Source: Mesorhizobium sp. M1D.F.Ca.ET.043.01.1.1
GTDB lineage: Bacteria; Pseudomonadota; Alphaproteobacteria; Rhizobiales; Rhizobiaceae
DNA: 64,000 nt
NCBI RefSeq assembly: GCF_003952385.1
Contig: NZ_CP034444.1
Location: forward strand, 6,027,001-6,091,000
Direction of reading: 5' to 3'
Part shown: piece by piece, positions 16,733 to 26,239 of the stretch
Numbering within the stretch: the stretch's first letter is position 1
How the letters are laid out: each line of letters starts with the position of its first letter
Position numbers and translations under genes: made by a program
Notes under the pieces: generated by a model
Seen by the model: the letters and a program-made list of their open reading frames with translations, nothing else
Told to the model about the DNA's origin: nothing
The model's database searches: none

Positions 16733-19700
16733 TTTCCGAATTCTGCATACGCAGACCCGTCGCCACATTGCTGATGTCGCTCGCCCTCGTGCTGGGCGGA
16801 ATCTTTGCCTACAAGTTCCTGCCGGTCGCGGCGCTGCCGAGCGCCGAATTTCCGGTGGTCAACGTCTCTGCCAGCCTGCCCGGCGCTTCGCCGGAGACGA
16901 TGGCGACGTCGGTGGCGACGCCGCTGATCAAGCAGTTCGCCACCATTGCCGGCATCGATTCGATCTCGACCACCAACTCGCTCGGCCAGACTTCGATCGC
17001 CATCCAGTTCGTGCTCAACCGCGATATCGATGCTGCCGCGGCCGACGTCCAGGCGGCGATAGCGCGCACGCAGCGGCAACTGCCGCCGGAGATGACCTCG
17101 CCGCCGAGCTATCGGAAGGTCAACCCCGCCGATGCGCCGATCCTTTTGATGTCGCTGGTCAGCGACACGGTTCCGCTCACCGATCTCGACGCCTTCGCCG
17201 AAAACGTCATCTCGCCGTCGCTGTCGACCATCGACGGCGTGGCACAGGTCTCGATCTTCGGCCAGCAGAAATATGCGGTGCGCATCCAGATCGATCCGAC
17301 AGCGCTCGCCGCGCGCGGCATCTCGATCGATCAGCTGCAGGCGGCGATCGCGTCGGCCAACAGCAACACGCCGCTTGGCGTGCTGCAGAACGACAAGCAG
17401 CAGCTCACCATTACCGCCAACACCCAGCTCGTCAACGCCGCCGGGTTCTCCAACCTGATCATCGCCACCAAGAACGGCCGCCCGGTGCGGCTGGGCGAGG
17501 TGACCCGCGTCGTCGATTCGGTGCAGACCACGACGACCGCAAGCTGGTACGACGGCACACGTGCCATCATCATGGCCGTGCAGCGCCAGCCGGACGCCAA
17601 CACCGTCGACGTCGTCGACAAGGTCAAGGCGATGCTGCCCTCCTTCCAGGACCAGATGCCGGCGGCGGCCAGCATCAAGCTGCTCAACGACCGCTCGACC
17701 TCGATCCGCCAGGCCGTCGACGACGTGCAGTTCACGCTGCTCTTGACCATCGCCCTGGTGGTGATGGTGATCTTCGTGTTCCTGCGCAGGATAACCGCGA
17801 CGGTCATCCCGGCGGTGGCGGTGCCGATCTCGCTGATCGCCACCCTTGGCGCGATGTTCCTGTTCGGCTTCTCGATCGACAACATCTCGCTGATGGGCCT
17901 CACGCTCGCGGTCGGCCTGGTCGTCGACGACGCCATCGTCATGCTGGAGAACATCTTCCGCCATATGGAGGAGGATGGGCTGTCGGCATTCGACGCCTCG
18001 CTGAAGGGCGCCCGCGAAATCGGCTTCACCATCATATCGATCTCGATCTCGCTGGTGGCGGTGTTCATTCCCGTGCTTTTGATGGGCGGCGTGATCGGCC
18101 GCATCTTCAACGAATTCGCGGTCGTGGTGACGGTCGCCATCCTGGCGTCGATGTTCGTGTCGCTGACGCTGACGCCGATGCTGTGCTCGCGGCTGCTGTC
18201 CGTCACGAAAGCCGATCGCGAGGCGCAGGGCGATGGCCGCAGACATGACATCGTGACCCGTGGATATGACTGGCTGCTGAGCTTCTGCCTGCGCCACACC
18301 TTCCTGGTGTTCCTGGTCTTCGTTGGAACGGCGGCTGCATCGGTGTGGCTAATCCAGGCCTCGCCGAAGGGCTTCTTCCCGCAGGAGGACATCGGCCAGA
18401 TCTCGGTGACCACCATCGCGCGCCAGGACATCTCGTTCGACGCCATGGCGAAGCTGCAGGGACAAGTGGCCAGCGTCTTCTCGCACTCGCCCTATGTCGA
18501 CCATGTCGCGTGGTCGGCGGGGAGCGGCAACAATGCGCTCAACCAGGGGCAACTCTTCGTCCAGCTCAAGGGCAAGGATCAGCGTCCCAATATCGAGAAG
18601 GTGCTTGCGGATCTGAGACGACAGCTGGCCGGCGTTGCGGGGATCGAGACCTATATGCAGCCGGTGCAGAATCTGCGGCTCGGCTCGCGCTCATCCGCCA
18701 GCGCCTACCAACTCGTGGTCCAGGGCTTGGATACCGGCCAAACCGATATCTGGGCGCAGAAGCTGAATGACGCGATGGCGGCGGACCACACGACCTTTAC
18801 CGACGTCACAAGCGATCTGCAGAACAATGCCCTGCAGGCGTCGCTGGTGGTCGACCGCGACAAGGCCGCCCAGCTCGGTATCGACACCAGCACGCTGCGC
18901 TCGGCCCTCTATGGCGGGTTCGGCACCGACCAGGTCTCGACGATCTTCGGTTCGGCCGACAGCTATCAGGTCATCACCGAGCTCGATCCCAATATCGAGT
19001 GGTCGCCGGAGCGGATGCTGGCCATCGAGGTCAGGACAGCGAGCGGCAGCCTGGTGCCGCTCGGCGCCTTCGCCCATGTCGATCGCACGGCAGGCGCCTT
19101 GACCGTCAACCAGCTCGGCCAGCTGCCGGCGGTGACGATCTCCTACAACCTGCCGCAGGGCGTTTCGCTCGGCGACACGGTGACCCGCATCGACCAGCTG
19201 AAAGAGCAGATCGGCATGCCGAAGGTGATCTCGACCAGCTTCGCCGGTACGGCCAAGACCTTCCAGGACTCGCTCGCCAACCAGGGCCTTTTGATCGGCG
19301 GCGCGATCCTGACGATCTACATCGTCCTCGGCATGCTCTATGAGAGCTTCATCCATCCGCTCACCATCCTCACCGGTCTGCCGTCGGCGGTGCTTGGGGC
19401 GGTGGTCGCGCTCAGTCTCGCCGGCATGGATCTGTCGGTCATCGCGGTGATCGGCATCCTGATGCTGATCGGCATCGTCAAGAAGAACGGCATCATGATG
19501 GTCGACGTCGCGCTGGAGCTCAGGCGTCAGGGCATGTCGGCCAAGGAGTCCATCCACAAGGCCTGCCTGATGCGTTTCCGGCCGATCATGATGACGACGC
19601 TGGCGGCGTTGATGGGCACGTTCCCGATCGCGCTCGGGACCGGCGCCAGCGCCGAACTGCGCCAGCCGCTCGGCGTCGCCGTGGTCGGCGGCCTGCTCGC

Positions 19701-19881
19701 CTCGCAGGCGCTCACGCTGTTCGTCACGCCGGTGATCTACGTCTACTTCGAGAACTTCTCCGGCTGGCTGCTCAGCTTCTCGTCGAAGAAGAGCCGGCCG
19801 GCACTGCATGTGGTGGAAGGCGGCGAGCAACCCTCGCTGTTCGACCGCGAGGCAGAGCCGAAGAAGGTGGCGGCCGAGTAG
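16729..19881 (+). CDS. RND efflux pump inner-membrane transporter
   Basis: The 1050-aa protein is a full-length HAE/AcrB-type proton-drug antiporter with two large periplasmic loops and about twelve membrane segments. Visible family signatures include FCIRRPVATLLMSLALVLGG at the N-terminus, GLVVDDAIVMLENIFRHMEE (TM4, with the proton-relay Asp pair) and the C-terminal GIVKKNGIMMVDVALELRRQG. The sequence is closest in style to MdtB/MdtC/OqxB-like pumps. It starts in a 4-bp overlap with the adaptor gene. Substrates are unknown. It is followed at 19882-19946 by a small stem (GCGTCG/CGACGC). Confidence 0.93.
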   Translation: MISEFCIRRPVATLLMSLALVLGGIFAYKFLPVAALPSAEFPVVNVSASLPGASPETMATSVATPLIKQFATIAGIDSISTTNSLGQTSIAIQFVLNRDIDAAAADVQAAIARTQRQLPPEMTSPPSYRKVNPADAPILLMSLVSDTVPLTDLDAFAENVISPSLSTIDGVAQVSIFGQQKYAVRIQIDPTALAARGISIDQLQAAIASANSNTPLGVLQNDKQQLTITANTQLVNAAGFSNLIIATKNGRPVRLGEVTRVVDSVQTTTTASWYDGTRAIIMAVQRQPDANTVDVVDKVKAMLPSFQDQMPAAASIKLLNDRSTSIRQAVDDVQFTLLLTIALVVMVIFVFLRRITATVIPAVAVPISLIATLGAMFLFGFSIDNISLMGLTLAVGLVVDDAIVMLENIFRHMEEDGLSAFDASLKGAREIGFTIISISISLVAVFIPVLLMGGVIGRIFNEFAVVVTVAILASMFVSLTLTPMLCSRLLSVTKADREAQGDGRRHDIVTRGYDWLLSFCLRHTFLVFLVFVGTAAASVWLIQASPKGFFPQEDIGQISVTTIARQDISFDAMAKLQGQVASVFSHSPYVDHVAWSAGSGNNALNQGQLFVQLKGKDQRPNIEKVLADLRRQLAGVAGIETYMQPVQNLRLGSRSSASAYQLVVQGLDTGQTDIWAQKLNDAMAADHTTFTDVTSDLQNNALQASLVVDRDKAAQLGIDTSTLRSALYGGFGTDQVSTIFGSADSYQVITELDPNIEWSPERMLAIEVRTASGSLVPLGAFAHVDRTAGALTVNQLGQLPAVTISYNLPQGVSLGDTVTRIDQLKEQIGMPKVISTSFAGTAKTFQDSLANQGLLIGGAILTIYIVLGMLYESFIHPLTILTGLPSAVLGAVVALSLAGMDLSVIAVIGILMLIGIVKKNGIMMVDVALELRRQGMSAKESIHKACLMRFRPIMMTTLAALMGTFPIALGTGASAELRQPLGVAVVGGLLASQALTLFVTPVIYVYFENFSGWLLSFSSKKSRPALHVVEGGEQPSLFDREAEPKKVAAE

Positions 19882-19946
19882 GCCGCTGTTTTCTGGCCCA
19901 AGGCGTCGTGCTTGCGACGCTGCGCCGGCGCTTCTAGTCTGGCGTC

Positions 19947-20570
19947 ATGTCCCATGATCATGATCACGACAACGAGCTCGATCCGTTCGCAGCGCGCGTG
20001 CGCGCGCTGGAGACGATCCTCACGCAGAAAGGCCTGATCGATCCGGCGGCCATCGACGTCATCGTCGATACCTATGAGACCAAGATCGGCCCGCGCAATG
20101 GCGCGCGGGTGGTGGCGAAGGCCTGGAGCGATCCGGCTTATGCCGAATGGCTGAAGCGCGACGCGACGGCGGCGATCGAATCGCTCTCCTATACCGGGCG
20201 CCAAGGCGAGCACATGCAGGCTGTGTTCAACACCGAGGACACGCACAATCTCGTCGTCTGCACGCTCTGCTCCTGCTACCCGTGGTCGGTGCTCGGCCTG
20301 CCGCCGGTCTGGTACAAGGCGCCGCCTTACCGCTCGAGGGCGGTAATCGATCCGCGCGGCGTGCTGGAAGAATTCGGGCTGACGCTGCCGAGGACCAAGA
20401 AGATCCGCGTCTGGGATTCAACGGCCGAGCTTCGCTATCTGGTGGTGCCGATGCGGCCTGAGGGCACCGACGGCTGGAGCGAGGAACAGCTTGCCGGGCT
20501 GGTCAGCCGCGATGCGATGATCGGCACGGCGCTGGCCAAAAAAGCCGGAATAGAGAGGCAGCCGGCATGA
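19947..20570 (+). CDS. nthA: nitrile hydratase alpha subunit, cobalt type
   Basis: The 207-aa subunit holds the metal site of nitrile hydratase, which hydrates nitriles to amides in the cytoplasm. The metal-binding motif [10 protein letters not shown] places C-T-L-C-S-C at residues 105-110; Thr in the second position is characteristic of Co(III) enzymes, Ser of Fe enzymes. A His/Asp-rich N-terminus ([12 protein letters not shown]) precedes it. Stop and start codons overlap with nthB (ATGA). The operon order alpha-beta-activator is the usual one for Co-type enzymes. Confidence 0.95.
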   Translation: MSHDHDHDNELDPFAARVRALETILTQKGLIDPAAIDVIVDTYETKIGPRNGARVVAKAWSDPAYAEWLKRDATAAIESLSYTGRQGEHMQAVFNTEDTHNLVVCTLCSCYPWSVLGLPPVWYKAPPYRSRAVIDPRGVLEEFGLTLPRTKKIRVWDSTAELRYLVVPMRPEGTDGWSEEQLAGLVSRDAMIGTALAKKAGIERQPA

Positions 20571-21226
20571 ACGGGCCGCAGGATCTCGGCGGGCAGATGG
20601 GTTTCGGGCCGGTGGCGCCCGAAAAGGACGAGCCCTATTTCCATGCCGAATGGGAGAAGCGCGCACTCGGCGTGACGCTGACCGCCGGCGCCATGGGCGC
20701 CTGGAACATCGACGAGAGCCGGCACGCACGGGAATCGCTGCATCCAGCCGACTATTATGCATCCAGCTACTATCAGATCTGGATCAAGGCGCTGGAAGTG
20801 CTCTTGAAGCGCCACGGGTTCGTCACCGAGCGCGACCTTTCGGCCGGCAAGGCGGTCGATCCGGCCGCGACGCCCAAGCGCGTGCTGAAGGGGGCGGACG
20901 TGCCGGCGGTGCTCGCCAAAGGCGGGCCGTGCGACCGGCCGGTCGCCACGCCGGCGCTATTCAAGGCCGGAGATCGCGTGCGGACCAAGAACTTCAATCC
21001 CACCGGCCACACACGCCTACCGCGCTACGCGCGCGGCAGGAACGGGACGATCGAGGCTGTGCGTGACGGCTTTGTCTTTCCCGACAGCAACGCGCATGGC
21101 AAGGGCGAGAACCCGCAATGGGTCTACACCGTGGTTTTCGACGGCGCGGAGATCTGGGGCGAGGGCGCCGATCCGACGCTCAGCGTTTCGATCGATGCCT
21201 GGGAGAGCTATCTTGAGCCGGCCTGA
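20567..21226 (+). CDS. nthB: nitrile hydratase beta subunit
   Basis: The 219-aa subunit pairs with the alpha subunit. Family marks are the N-terminal [16 protein letters not shown], the helical [22 protein letters not shown] segment, and the C-terminal barrel with [26 protein letters not shown] and [25 protein letters not shown]. It overlaps nthA by 4 bp and its 3' end overlaps the activator gene by 14 bp, so all three should be co-translated. Confidence 0.95.
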   Translation: MNGPQDLGGQMGFGPVAPEKDEPYFHAEWEKRALGVTLTAGAMGAWNIDESRHARESLHPADYYASSYYQIWIKALEVLLKRHGFVTERDLSAGKAVDPAATPKRVLKGADVPAVLAKGGPCDRPVATPALFKAGDRVRTKNFNPTGHTRLPRYARGRNGTIEAVRDGFVFPDSNAHGKGENPQWVYTVVFDGAEIWGEGADPTLSVSIDAWESYLEPA

Positions 21227-21563
21227 GGGCGTATTGCCGGCGGGTTTCGACGAGCCGGTCTTCGCCGAACCATGGCAGGCGGAAGCCTTCGCCATGACGG
21301 TGGCGCTGCACGGCAAGGGATTGTTTTCGTGGAGCGAGTGGGCGGAAGCTTTATCCGCCGAGGTCAAGAAGCCGGGCGCCGCAGCGGACGGGCACGATTA
21401 CTATGAGTGTTGGCTGGCGGCGCTGGAGAAGCTTTTGTCCAGGAAGGGTGTCGCCCGCAAGGGCGATGTCGATGAACTCGCAGCCGCCTGGGAACGTGCT
21501 GCGCATGCGACCCCGCACGGCAAGCCGATCCTGCTGGAGAATGATCCCGGACCTGGCACATAG
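21213..21563 (+). CDS. nitrile hydratase accessory protein (P14K/activator-like), TTG start
   Basis: This 116-aa protein resembles the small activator that delivers cobalt to Co-type nitrile hydratase (alpha-subunit swapping chaperone). The pattern FDEPVFAEPWQAEAFAMTVALHGKGLFSWSEWAEAL is characteristic and also resembles the beta-subunit N-terminal half. No ATG fits: the first family residues follow a TTG at 21213 that has GGGAGAG (21201-21207) upstream. The start lies within the last codons of nthB. An upstream in-frame ATG would overlap nthB by over 150 bp. Confidence 0.85.
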   Translation: MSRPEGVLPAGFDEPVFAEPWQAEAFAMTVALHGKGLFSWSEWAEALSAEVKKPGAAADGHDYYECWLAALEKLLSRKGVARKGDVDELAAAWERAAHATPHGKPILLENDPGPGT

Positions 21564-21697
21564 CAGTTCTGTTCCCTTTACGTTCTTGTTGGCGCCTGAT
21601 AGCGTGCCGGGCCGTAGCAAATGAGATCGCCGCCGGCGACGCCGGTGATGGAACGGCCAATCTTGTCTTTCGCTTGCGAATCCGGTCTGTCGCACTG

Positions 21698-22825
21698 ATG
21701 GAATTTTCTCCCCAACAGGACGAGGCTTTGAAGGCGGTCGGGCGCTGGCTCAAAGAGGGCCGGCCGCAGGTCTTCCGGCTGTTTGGCTATGCCGGCACCG
21801 GCAAGACGACGCTGGCGCGCTATTTCGCCGAGCATGTCGACGGGCAGGTGCAGTTCGCCGCCTTCACCGGCAAGGCAGCTCAGGTGCTGCGCTCGAAAGG
21901 CGCGATCAACGCCCGCACCATTCATTCGCTGATCTACCGGCCAAAGGGCGAGGAATCGGTCGAGGACGAGGTGACCGGCAAGACCTCGATGTCGCCGACC
22001 TTCGCGCTCAACCGGCAGAGCCCGATCGCGCGCGCCAAGCTGGTCGTCATCGACGAATGCTCGATGGTCGACGAGCAGCTCGGGCGCGACCTGCAGAGTT
22101 TCGGGACGCCGATCCTGGTGCTTGGCGATCCCGCCCAGCTGCCGCCGATCTCCGGCGGCGGCTTCTTCACCGAGCATGAGCCTGATGTGCTCTTGACCGA
22201 AATCCACCGACAGGCGCGCGACAACCCGATCATCCGGCTGGCGCTCGACGTGCGCGAGGGGCGGGAATTCATGCATGGGGACTATGGCACGGCGCAAGTG
22301 ATCGGCAGGGAAGCAGTCAATCAGGAGCTGGTGCTCAAGGCCGACCAGGTGCTGGTCGGCACCAACCGCACCCGCCGGCGCTATAATCAAAGGCTGCGCG
22401 AGCTGAAGGGGTTCAACGCCGACTTCCCGCAGGCCGGTGACAAGCTGGTCTGCCTGCGCAACGACCCGGCCAAGGGGCTGCTGAACGGCTCGCTGTGGAA
22501 GGTGATGACCTCGTCGCGCGAGACGGTGAAGCCGGGCATCAACCTCCTGGTCTCGCCCGAAGAGGACGATCCCGACCGCGGCGTCGCCAAGATCAAGCTC
22601 TTGAAGGCGGCGTTCGAGGATCCGGATGCCGAGATCCCATGGCAGCAGAAGAAGCGCTTCGATGATTTCGACTACGGTTACGCGCTGACCGTGCACAAGG
22701 CGCAGGGCTCGCAGTGGAACGACGTGGTTCTGTTCGACGAGAGTTGGGCCTTCAAGGAGACCCGGCAGCGCTGGCTCTACACGGCAATCACCCGCGCCGC
22801 CGAGCGGCTGACGGTCGTTCGCTGA
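21698..22825 (+). CDS. RecD-like ATP-dependent helicase (UvrD/RecD superfamily 1)
   Basis: The 375-aa protein has a Walker A motif GYAGTGKTT at 30-38, a DECSMVD (motif II) that follows the first third, a QLPPISGGGFF motif III, and the C-terminal VHKAQGSQWNDVVLFDES and YTAITRAAERL of the UvrD_C_2/RecD fold. It lacks the long N-terminal domains of RecD2, so it is a stand-alone helicase core of the AAA_30 type, seen in many alphaproteobacteria. It probably acts on DNA; the pathway is not known. ATG 21698 begins the conserved FSPQQDEAL; a start at 21674 is possible. Confidence 0.87.
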   Translation: MEFSPQQDEALKAVGRWLKEGRPQVFRLFGYAGTGKTTLARYFAEHVDGQVQFAAFTGKAAQVLRSKGAINARTIHSLIYRPKGEESVEDEVTGKTSMSPTFALNRQSPIARAKLVVIDECSMVDEQLGRDLQSFGTPILVLGDPAQLPPISGGGFFTEHEPDVLLTEIHRQARDNPIIRLALDVREGREFMHGDYGTAQVIGREAVNQELVLKADQVLVGTNRTRRRYNQRLRELKGFNADFPQAGDKLVCLRNDPAKGLLNGSLWKVMTSSRETVKPGINLLVSPEEDDPDRGVAKIKLLKAAFEDPDAEIPWQQKKRFDDFDYGYALTVHKAQGSQWNDVVLFDESWAFKETRQRWLYTAITRAAERLTVVR

Positions 22826-22837
22826 CGTTTTTGGCCA

Positions 22838-23239
22838 TCAGGTCGGCCTTGCGCCAAGCCACTGCCAGGCGGCTTCCTCGTCGTCGACATCGAAGCGTCT
22901 GAATTCGAAAGGCAGCGTTTTCGGGAAGACGCCGGCGACGAGAGAGGCCCAATCCGGCTCGCCGATGGCCGCGCAGCGCACGACATGTTCCATCGCGCCC
23001 GCCACGCCCTGCTTGAGCGTGTCTTGTGCAATATTAGCCCAGTCCACGCTTTCCTCGTCGGTCAGCCTGACCAGCACGTCGATCCTCGGATGCAGCGCGT
23101 AGGCGGCCTCCAGCAGGCCGAACAGGTTTTCCGCATCGGCCGGCGAGACATCGCCGACGACGTCGATGGCGAAAAGCGCGTCGCGGTTAGTATCGAGGCG
23201 GCGTATCGCCGGCACGGCTTCCAGGAATTTCACAGGCAA
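22838..23239 (-). CDS. SpoIIAA-like (STAS-related) protein
   Basis: This 133-aa soluble protein matches the SpoIIAA-like/DUF3478 pattern: an alternating strand-helix fold with [36 protein letters not shown] and a C-terminal [24 protein letters not shown]. The function of this family in proteobacteria is not established; lipid-like ligand binding has been suggested for related proteins. It is convergent with the helicase (12-bp gap) and divergent from pdxJ. Confidence 0.75.
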   Translation of the reverse strand: MPVKFLEAVPAIRRLDTNRDALFAIDVVGDVSPADAENLFGLLEAAYALHPRIDVLVRLTDEESVDWANIAQDTLKQGVAGAMEHVVRCAAIGEPDWASLVAGVFPKTLPFEFRRFDVDDEEAAWQWLGARPT

Positions 23240-23346
23240 ATCCTTGTGTTGGCCACGATCCGGTCCTCTGGAACACCGGAAACCCTCTATCTGTTCCCTG
23301 CAAAGGCGCTATAGATGCGCGCCAAAACCAAGCTGGATGCCAATTC

Positions 23347-24087
23347 ATGCCCGCAAAACTTTCGGTCAACCTCAACGCCGTCGCCATGCTGCGCAACCGC
23401 CGCGACCTGCCGTGGCCGAGCGTTACGGGGCTCGGGCGCATCGCGCTTGCCGCCGGCGCGCATGGGCTGACGGTCCATCCGCGTCCCGACGAGCGGCATA
23501 CCAGACATTCCGACCTGCCTGAGATCAGGGCGCTGATCGACGATGAGTTCCCCAAGGCGGAATTCAACATCGAAGGCTATCCGACCGAGGATTTCCTGGC
23601 GCTGGTCGAGAAGAACCAGCCGGAGCAGGTGACGCTGGTGCCCGACGACCCGGCGCAGGCGACGTCGGATCACGGCTGGAACTTCGTCGCGCAGACGGCG
23701 TTCCTGACACCGATCGTCAAGCGGCTGAAGAAGGGCGGTTTCCGGGTGTCGCTATTTTCCGACGCCGATCCGGCCGGCGTGAATGCCGCGCGCGATACCG
23801 GCGCCGACCGGATCGAACTCTATACCGGGCCCTATGGCGGTTACCATTCCGATTCAGCCAAGGCGGCCAAGGAATTGGAAAGGCTGGGAAAAACCGCGGA
23901 TGCGGCACTCGCGGCGGGGCTCGAGGTCAATGCCGGCCACGATCTGACCGTGGCCAACCTGCCGGCCTTGGCCAAGCGCATCCCGGCATTGGCCGAAGTA
24001 TCGATCGGACATGGGTTGACAGCGGATGCGCTGGAGTATGGCATGGCCGGCACGGTGGGACGGTTCTTGAAGGCCTGCGGGTGGTAA
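23347..24087 (+). CDS. pdxJ: pyridoxine 5'-phosphate synthase
   Basis: The 246-aa TIM-barrel enzyme condenses 3-amino-2-oxopropyl phosphate with deoxyxylulose 5-phosphate, the ring-closing step of DXP-dependent vitamin B6 synthesis. Signatures are [48 protein letters not shown] and the C-terminal [14 protein letters not shown] with [21 protein letters not shown]. Length is typical. It stands as a single gene here; no pdxA or acpS partner is adjacent. Confidence 0.96.
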   Translation: MPAKLSVNLNAVAMLRNRRDLPWPSVTGLGRIALAAGAHGLTVHPRPDERHTRHSDLPEIRALIDDEFPKAEFNIEGYPTEDFLALVEKNQPEQVTLVPDDPAQATSDHGWNFVAQTAFLTPIVKRLKKGGFRVSLFSDADPAGVNAARDTGADRIELYTGPYGGYHSDSAKAAKELERLGKTADAALAAGLEVNAGHDLTVANLPALAKRIPALAEVSIGHGLTADALEYGMAGTVGRFLKACGW

Positions 24088-24176
24088 GGGCGCCTTGCGG
24101 CGGCTCCCAGGCTATCTGGTGAGCCCCGTGCTTTGCGGCGGCGCGGGAGCGTGGCGAATTCGATGAAATGGGGTTC

Positions 24177-26090
24177 ATGGTGCTAGCCAACGCCAGCGAA
24201 ACAGAATCCCTCGAACGTTCGGGTCATGCCGAAGCCGAGCGCCAGCACAACACCAAGGTTCTCATGCTTGGCGCGCTCGGCGTCGTCTACGGCGATATCG
24301 GCACGAGCCCGATCTATGCCTTCCGTGAGGCGCTGCACGCTTCGTCGAGTTCGGTTGCTCGCCATGACGTGCTTGGCGTGCTGTCGCTGATCGTCTGGGC
24401 GCTCACCATCATCGTCACGATCAAATATGTCGCCTTCGTGCTGAGGGCCGACAACAAGGGCGAGGGCGGCACGCTGTCGCTGATGGCGCTGGCGCGCAGC
24501 GCCTATCCGCAGGGATCCGGCCTCATCCTGGCGATCGGTCTTTGCGGTGCGGCCCTGTTCTTCGGCGATTCGATCATCACGCCCGCAATCTCCGTGCTTT
24601 CGGCGGTTGAAGGCCTGGAAGTCGTCACGCCGGCGCTCGATGCCTATGTGGTTCCGATCACGCTTGTGATCCTGGCGGTGCTTTTCGCCGTGCAGCGTTT
24701 CGGCACGGGCAAGGTGGCGGCAGTGTTTGGACCCATCACGGCGACATGGTTCGTGGCGATCGGCGTTGCCGGCCTCTATCATATCGTCGACGACTGGTCC
24801 GTGCTGCTGGCGATCAACCCCTATTACGCGGTCTACTATCTGGCCACGACGCCGACGGGCGCCTTCGTCACCGTCGGCGCGGTGTTCCTGGCGGTCACCG
24901 GCGCCGAGGCGCTCTATGTCGACCTTGGTCATTTCGGCCGCAAGCCGATCGTGCTGGCATGGTTCTCGGTGGTCTTCCCTTGCCTGCTGCTGAACTATTT
25001 CGGGCAGGGTGCCTTCGTGCTCTCCCATGGCGGCAAGCCGACGAATCCATTCTTCCAGATGCTGCCCGAATGGGCGCTGATGCCGATGGTCGCACTGGCA
25101 ACGGCCGCGACGGTCATCGCCAGCCAGGCGGTGATCTCCGGCGCCTTCTCGCTGACGAGGCAGGCGGTGCAGCTCAGTCTTTTGCCCCGCATCGAGGTGC
25201 AGCACACATCCGAGATGCAGAGCGGCCAGATCTATATGCCCAGGGTCAATTTGCTGGTCGCGCTCGGCGTGATGCTTCTGGTCGTCGGCTTCGGCAGCTC
25301 GAGCGCGCTGGCCGCCGCCTACGGCATTTCGGTGACCGGCGAGATGCTGATGACGACAGTGCTGCTGTTTGTCGTCATGCGTTGGCTCTGGAAGTGGCAG
25401 CTGGCTGTTGCCGTCGCGCTGGCGCTGCTCTTCGGCGTCATCGACCTCGGCTTCTTCTCGGCCAATGTCGTCAAGATCGTCGAGGGCGGCTGGGTGTCGA
25501 TCACGGTGGCCTCGATCATGGGGCTGATCATGTGGACCTGGATCCGCGGCAGCCGTTATCTCTTCGACAAGACCCGCCGCAACGAGATCCCGCTCGACTT
25601 CCTGGCGGGCAATTTGCTGAAAAAGAAACCGCAGCTGGTATCCGGCACCGCGGTGTTCCTGACCAGCGATCCGCTGAGCGCGCCGACTGCACTGATGCAC
25701 AGTCTCAAGCACTACAAGGTGCTGCACGAAAAGAACGTCATCCTGTCGGTGGTGACGGCGCCGCAGCCGGTGGTGTCCGACAGCGAGCGCGTGAAGCTGG
25801 AGACGGTCAACGAGCTGTTCATGCGCGTGTCGCTGACCTTCGGTTACATGGAGCAGCCGAACATCCCGCGCGCTTTGGCGATCTGCCGCAAGCAGGGCTG
25901 GAAGTTCGACATCATGACGACGTCCTTCTTCCTGTCGCGGCGCTCGCTGAAGGCCTCTCCCAATTCAGGCATGCCGGTCTGGCAGGACCGGCTGTTCATC
26001 GGCCTCGCGCGCACCGCGGCGGACGCGACGGAGTACTTCCAGATCCCCACGGGGCGCGTGGTCGAAATCGGCACACAGGTCGCGATTTGA
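24177..26090 (+). CDS. kup1: Kup-family potassium uptake protein 1
   Basis: The 637-aa inner-membrane protein has about twelve membrane segments followed by a cytoplasmic domain of about 180 residues, the normal Kup/KUP layout for proton-coupled low-affinity K+ uptake. The N-terminal signature [23 protein letters not shown] is intact. ATG 24177 is preferred over 24168 because it has GGGG just upstream and aligns the N-terminus ([10 protein letters not shown]) with that of kup2 ([10 protein letters not shown]). It is in tandem with kup2; from about residue 458 on the two are nearly identical. Confidence 0.93.
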   Translation: MVLANASETESLERSGHAEAERQHNTKVLMLGALGVVYGDIGTSPIYAFREALHASSSSVARHDVLGVLSLIVWALTIIVTIKYVAFVLRADNKGEGGTLSLMALARSAYPQGSGLILAIGLCGAALFFGDSIITPAISVLSAVEGLEVVTPALDAYVVPITLVILAVLFAVQRFGTGKVAAVFGPITATWFVAIGVAGLYHIVDDWSVLLAINPYYAVYYLATTPTGAFVTVGAVFLAVTGAEALYVDLGHFGRKPIVLAWFSVVFPCLLLNYFGQGAFVLSHGGKPTNPFFQMLPEWALMPMVALATAATVIASQAVISGAFSLTRQAVQLSLLPRIEVQHTSEMQSGQIYMPRVNLLVALGVMLLVVGFGSSSALAAAYGISVTGEMLMTTVLLFVVMRWLWKWQLAVAVALALLFGVIDLGFFSANVVKIVEGGWVSITVASIMGLIMWTWIRGSRYLFDKTRRNEIPLDFLAGNLLKKKPQLVSGTAVFLTSDPLSAPTALMHSLKHYKVLHEKNVILSVVTAPQPVVSDSERVKLETVNELFMRVSLTFGYMEQPNIPRALAICRKQGWKFDIMTTSFFLSRRSLKASPNSGMPVWQDRLFIGLARTAADATEYFQIPTGRVVEIGTQVAI

Positions 26091-26129
26091 CCCTTCAAGC
26101 CGGCACTTTGCGCGATACATTTGAATGGA

Positions 26130-26155
26130 CCGGTGCAGGCCGAGCCCTGCACCGG
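26130..26155. terminator. stem-loop between the kup genes
   Basis: CCGGTGCAGG (26130-26139) pairs perfectly with CCTGCACCGG (26146-26155), loop of six. No T run follows on either strand, so it may be an mRNA stabiliser or weak attenuator between kup1 and kup2 rather than a classic terminator. Confidence 0.45.
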
Positions 26156-26239
26156 CGACATGGGAGCCCTTACGCCAGGGCACTTGATATTGCGCTGCAG
26201 CAAGCGTAGAGCACCGCGCATTTTATCGGAGCGTCGTCC

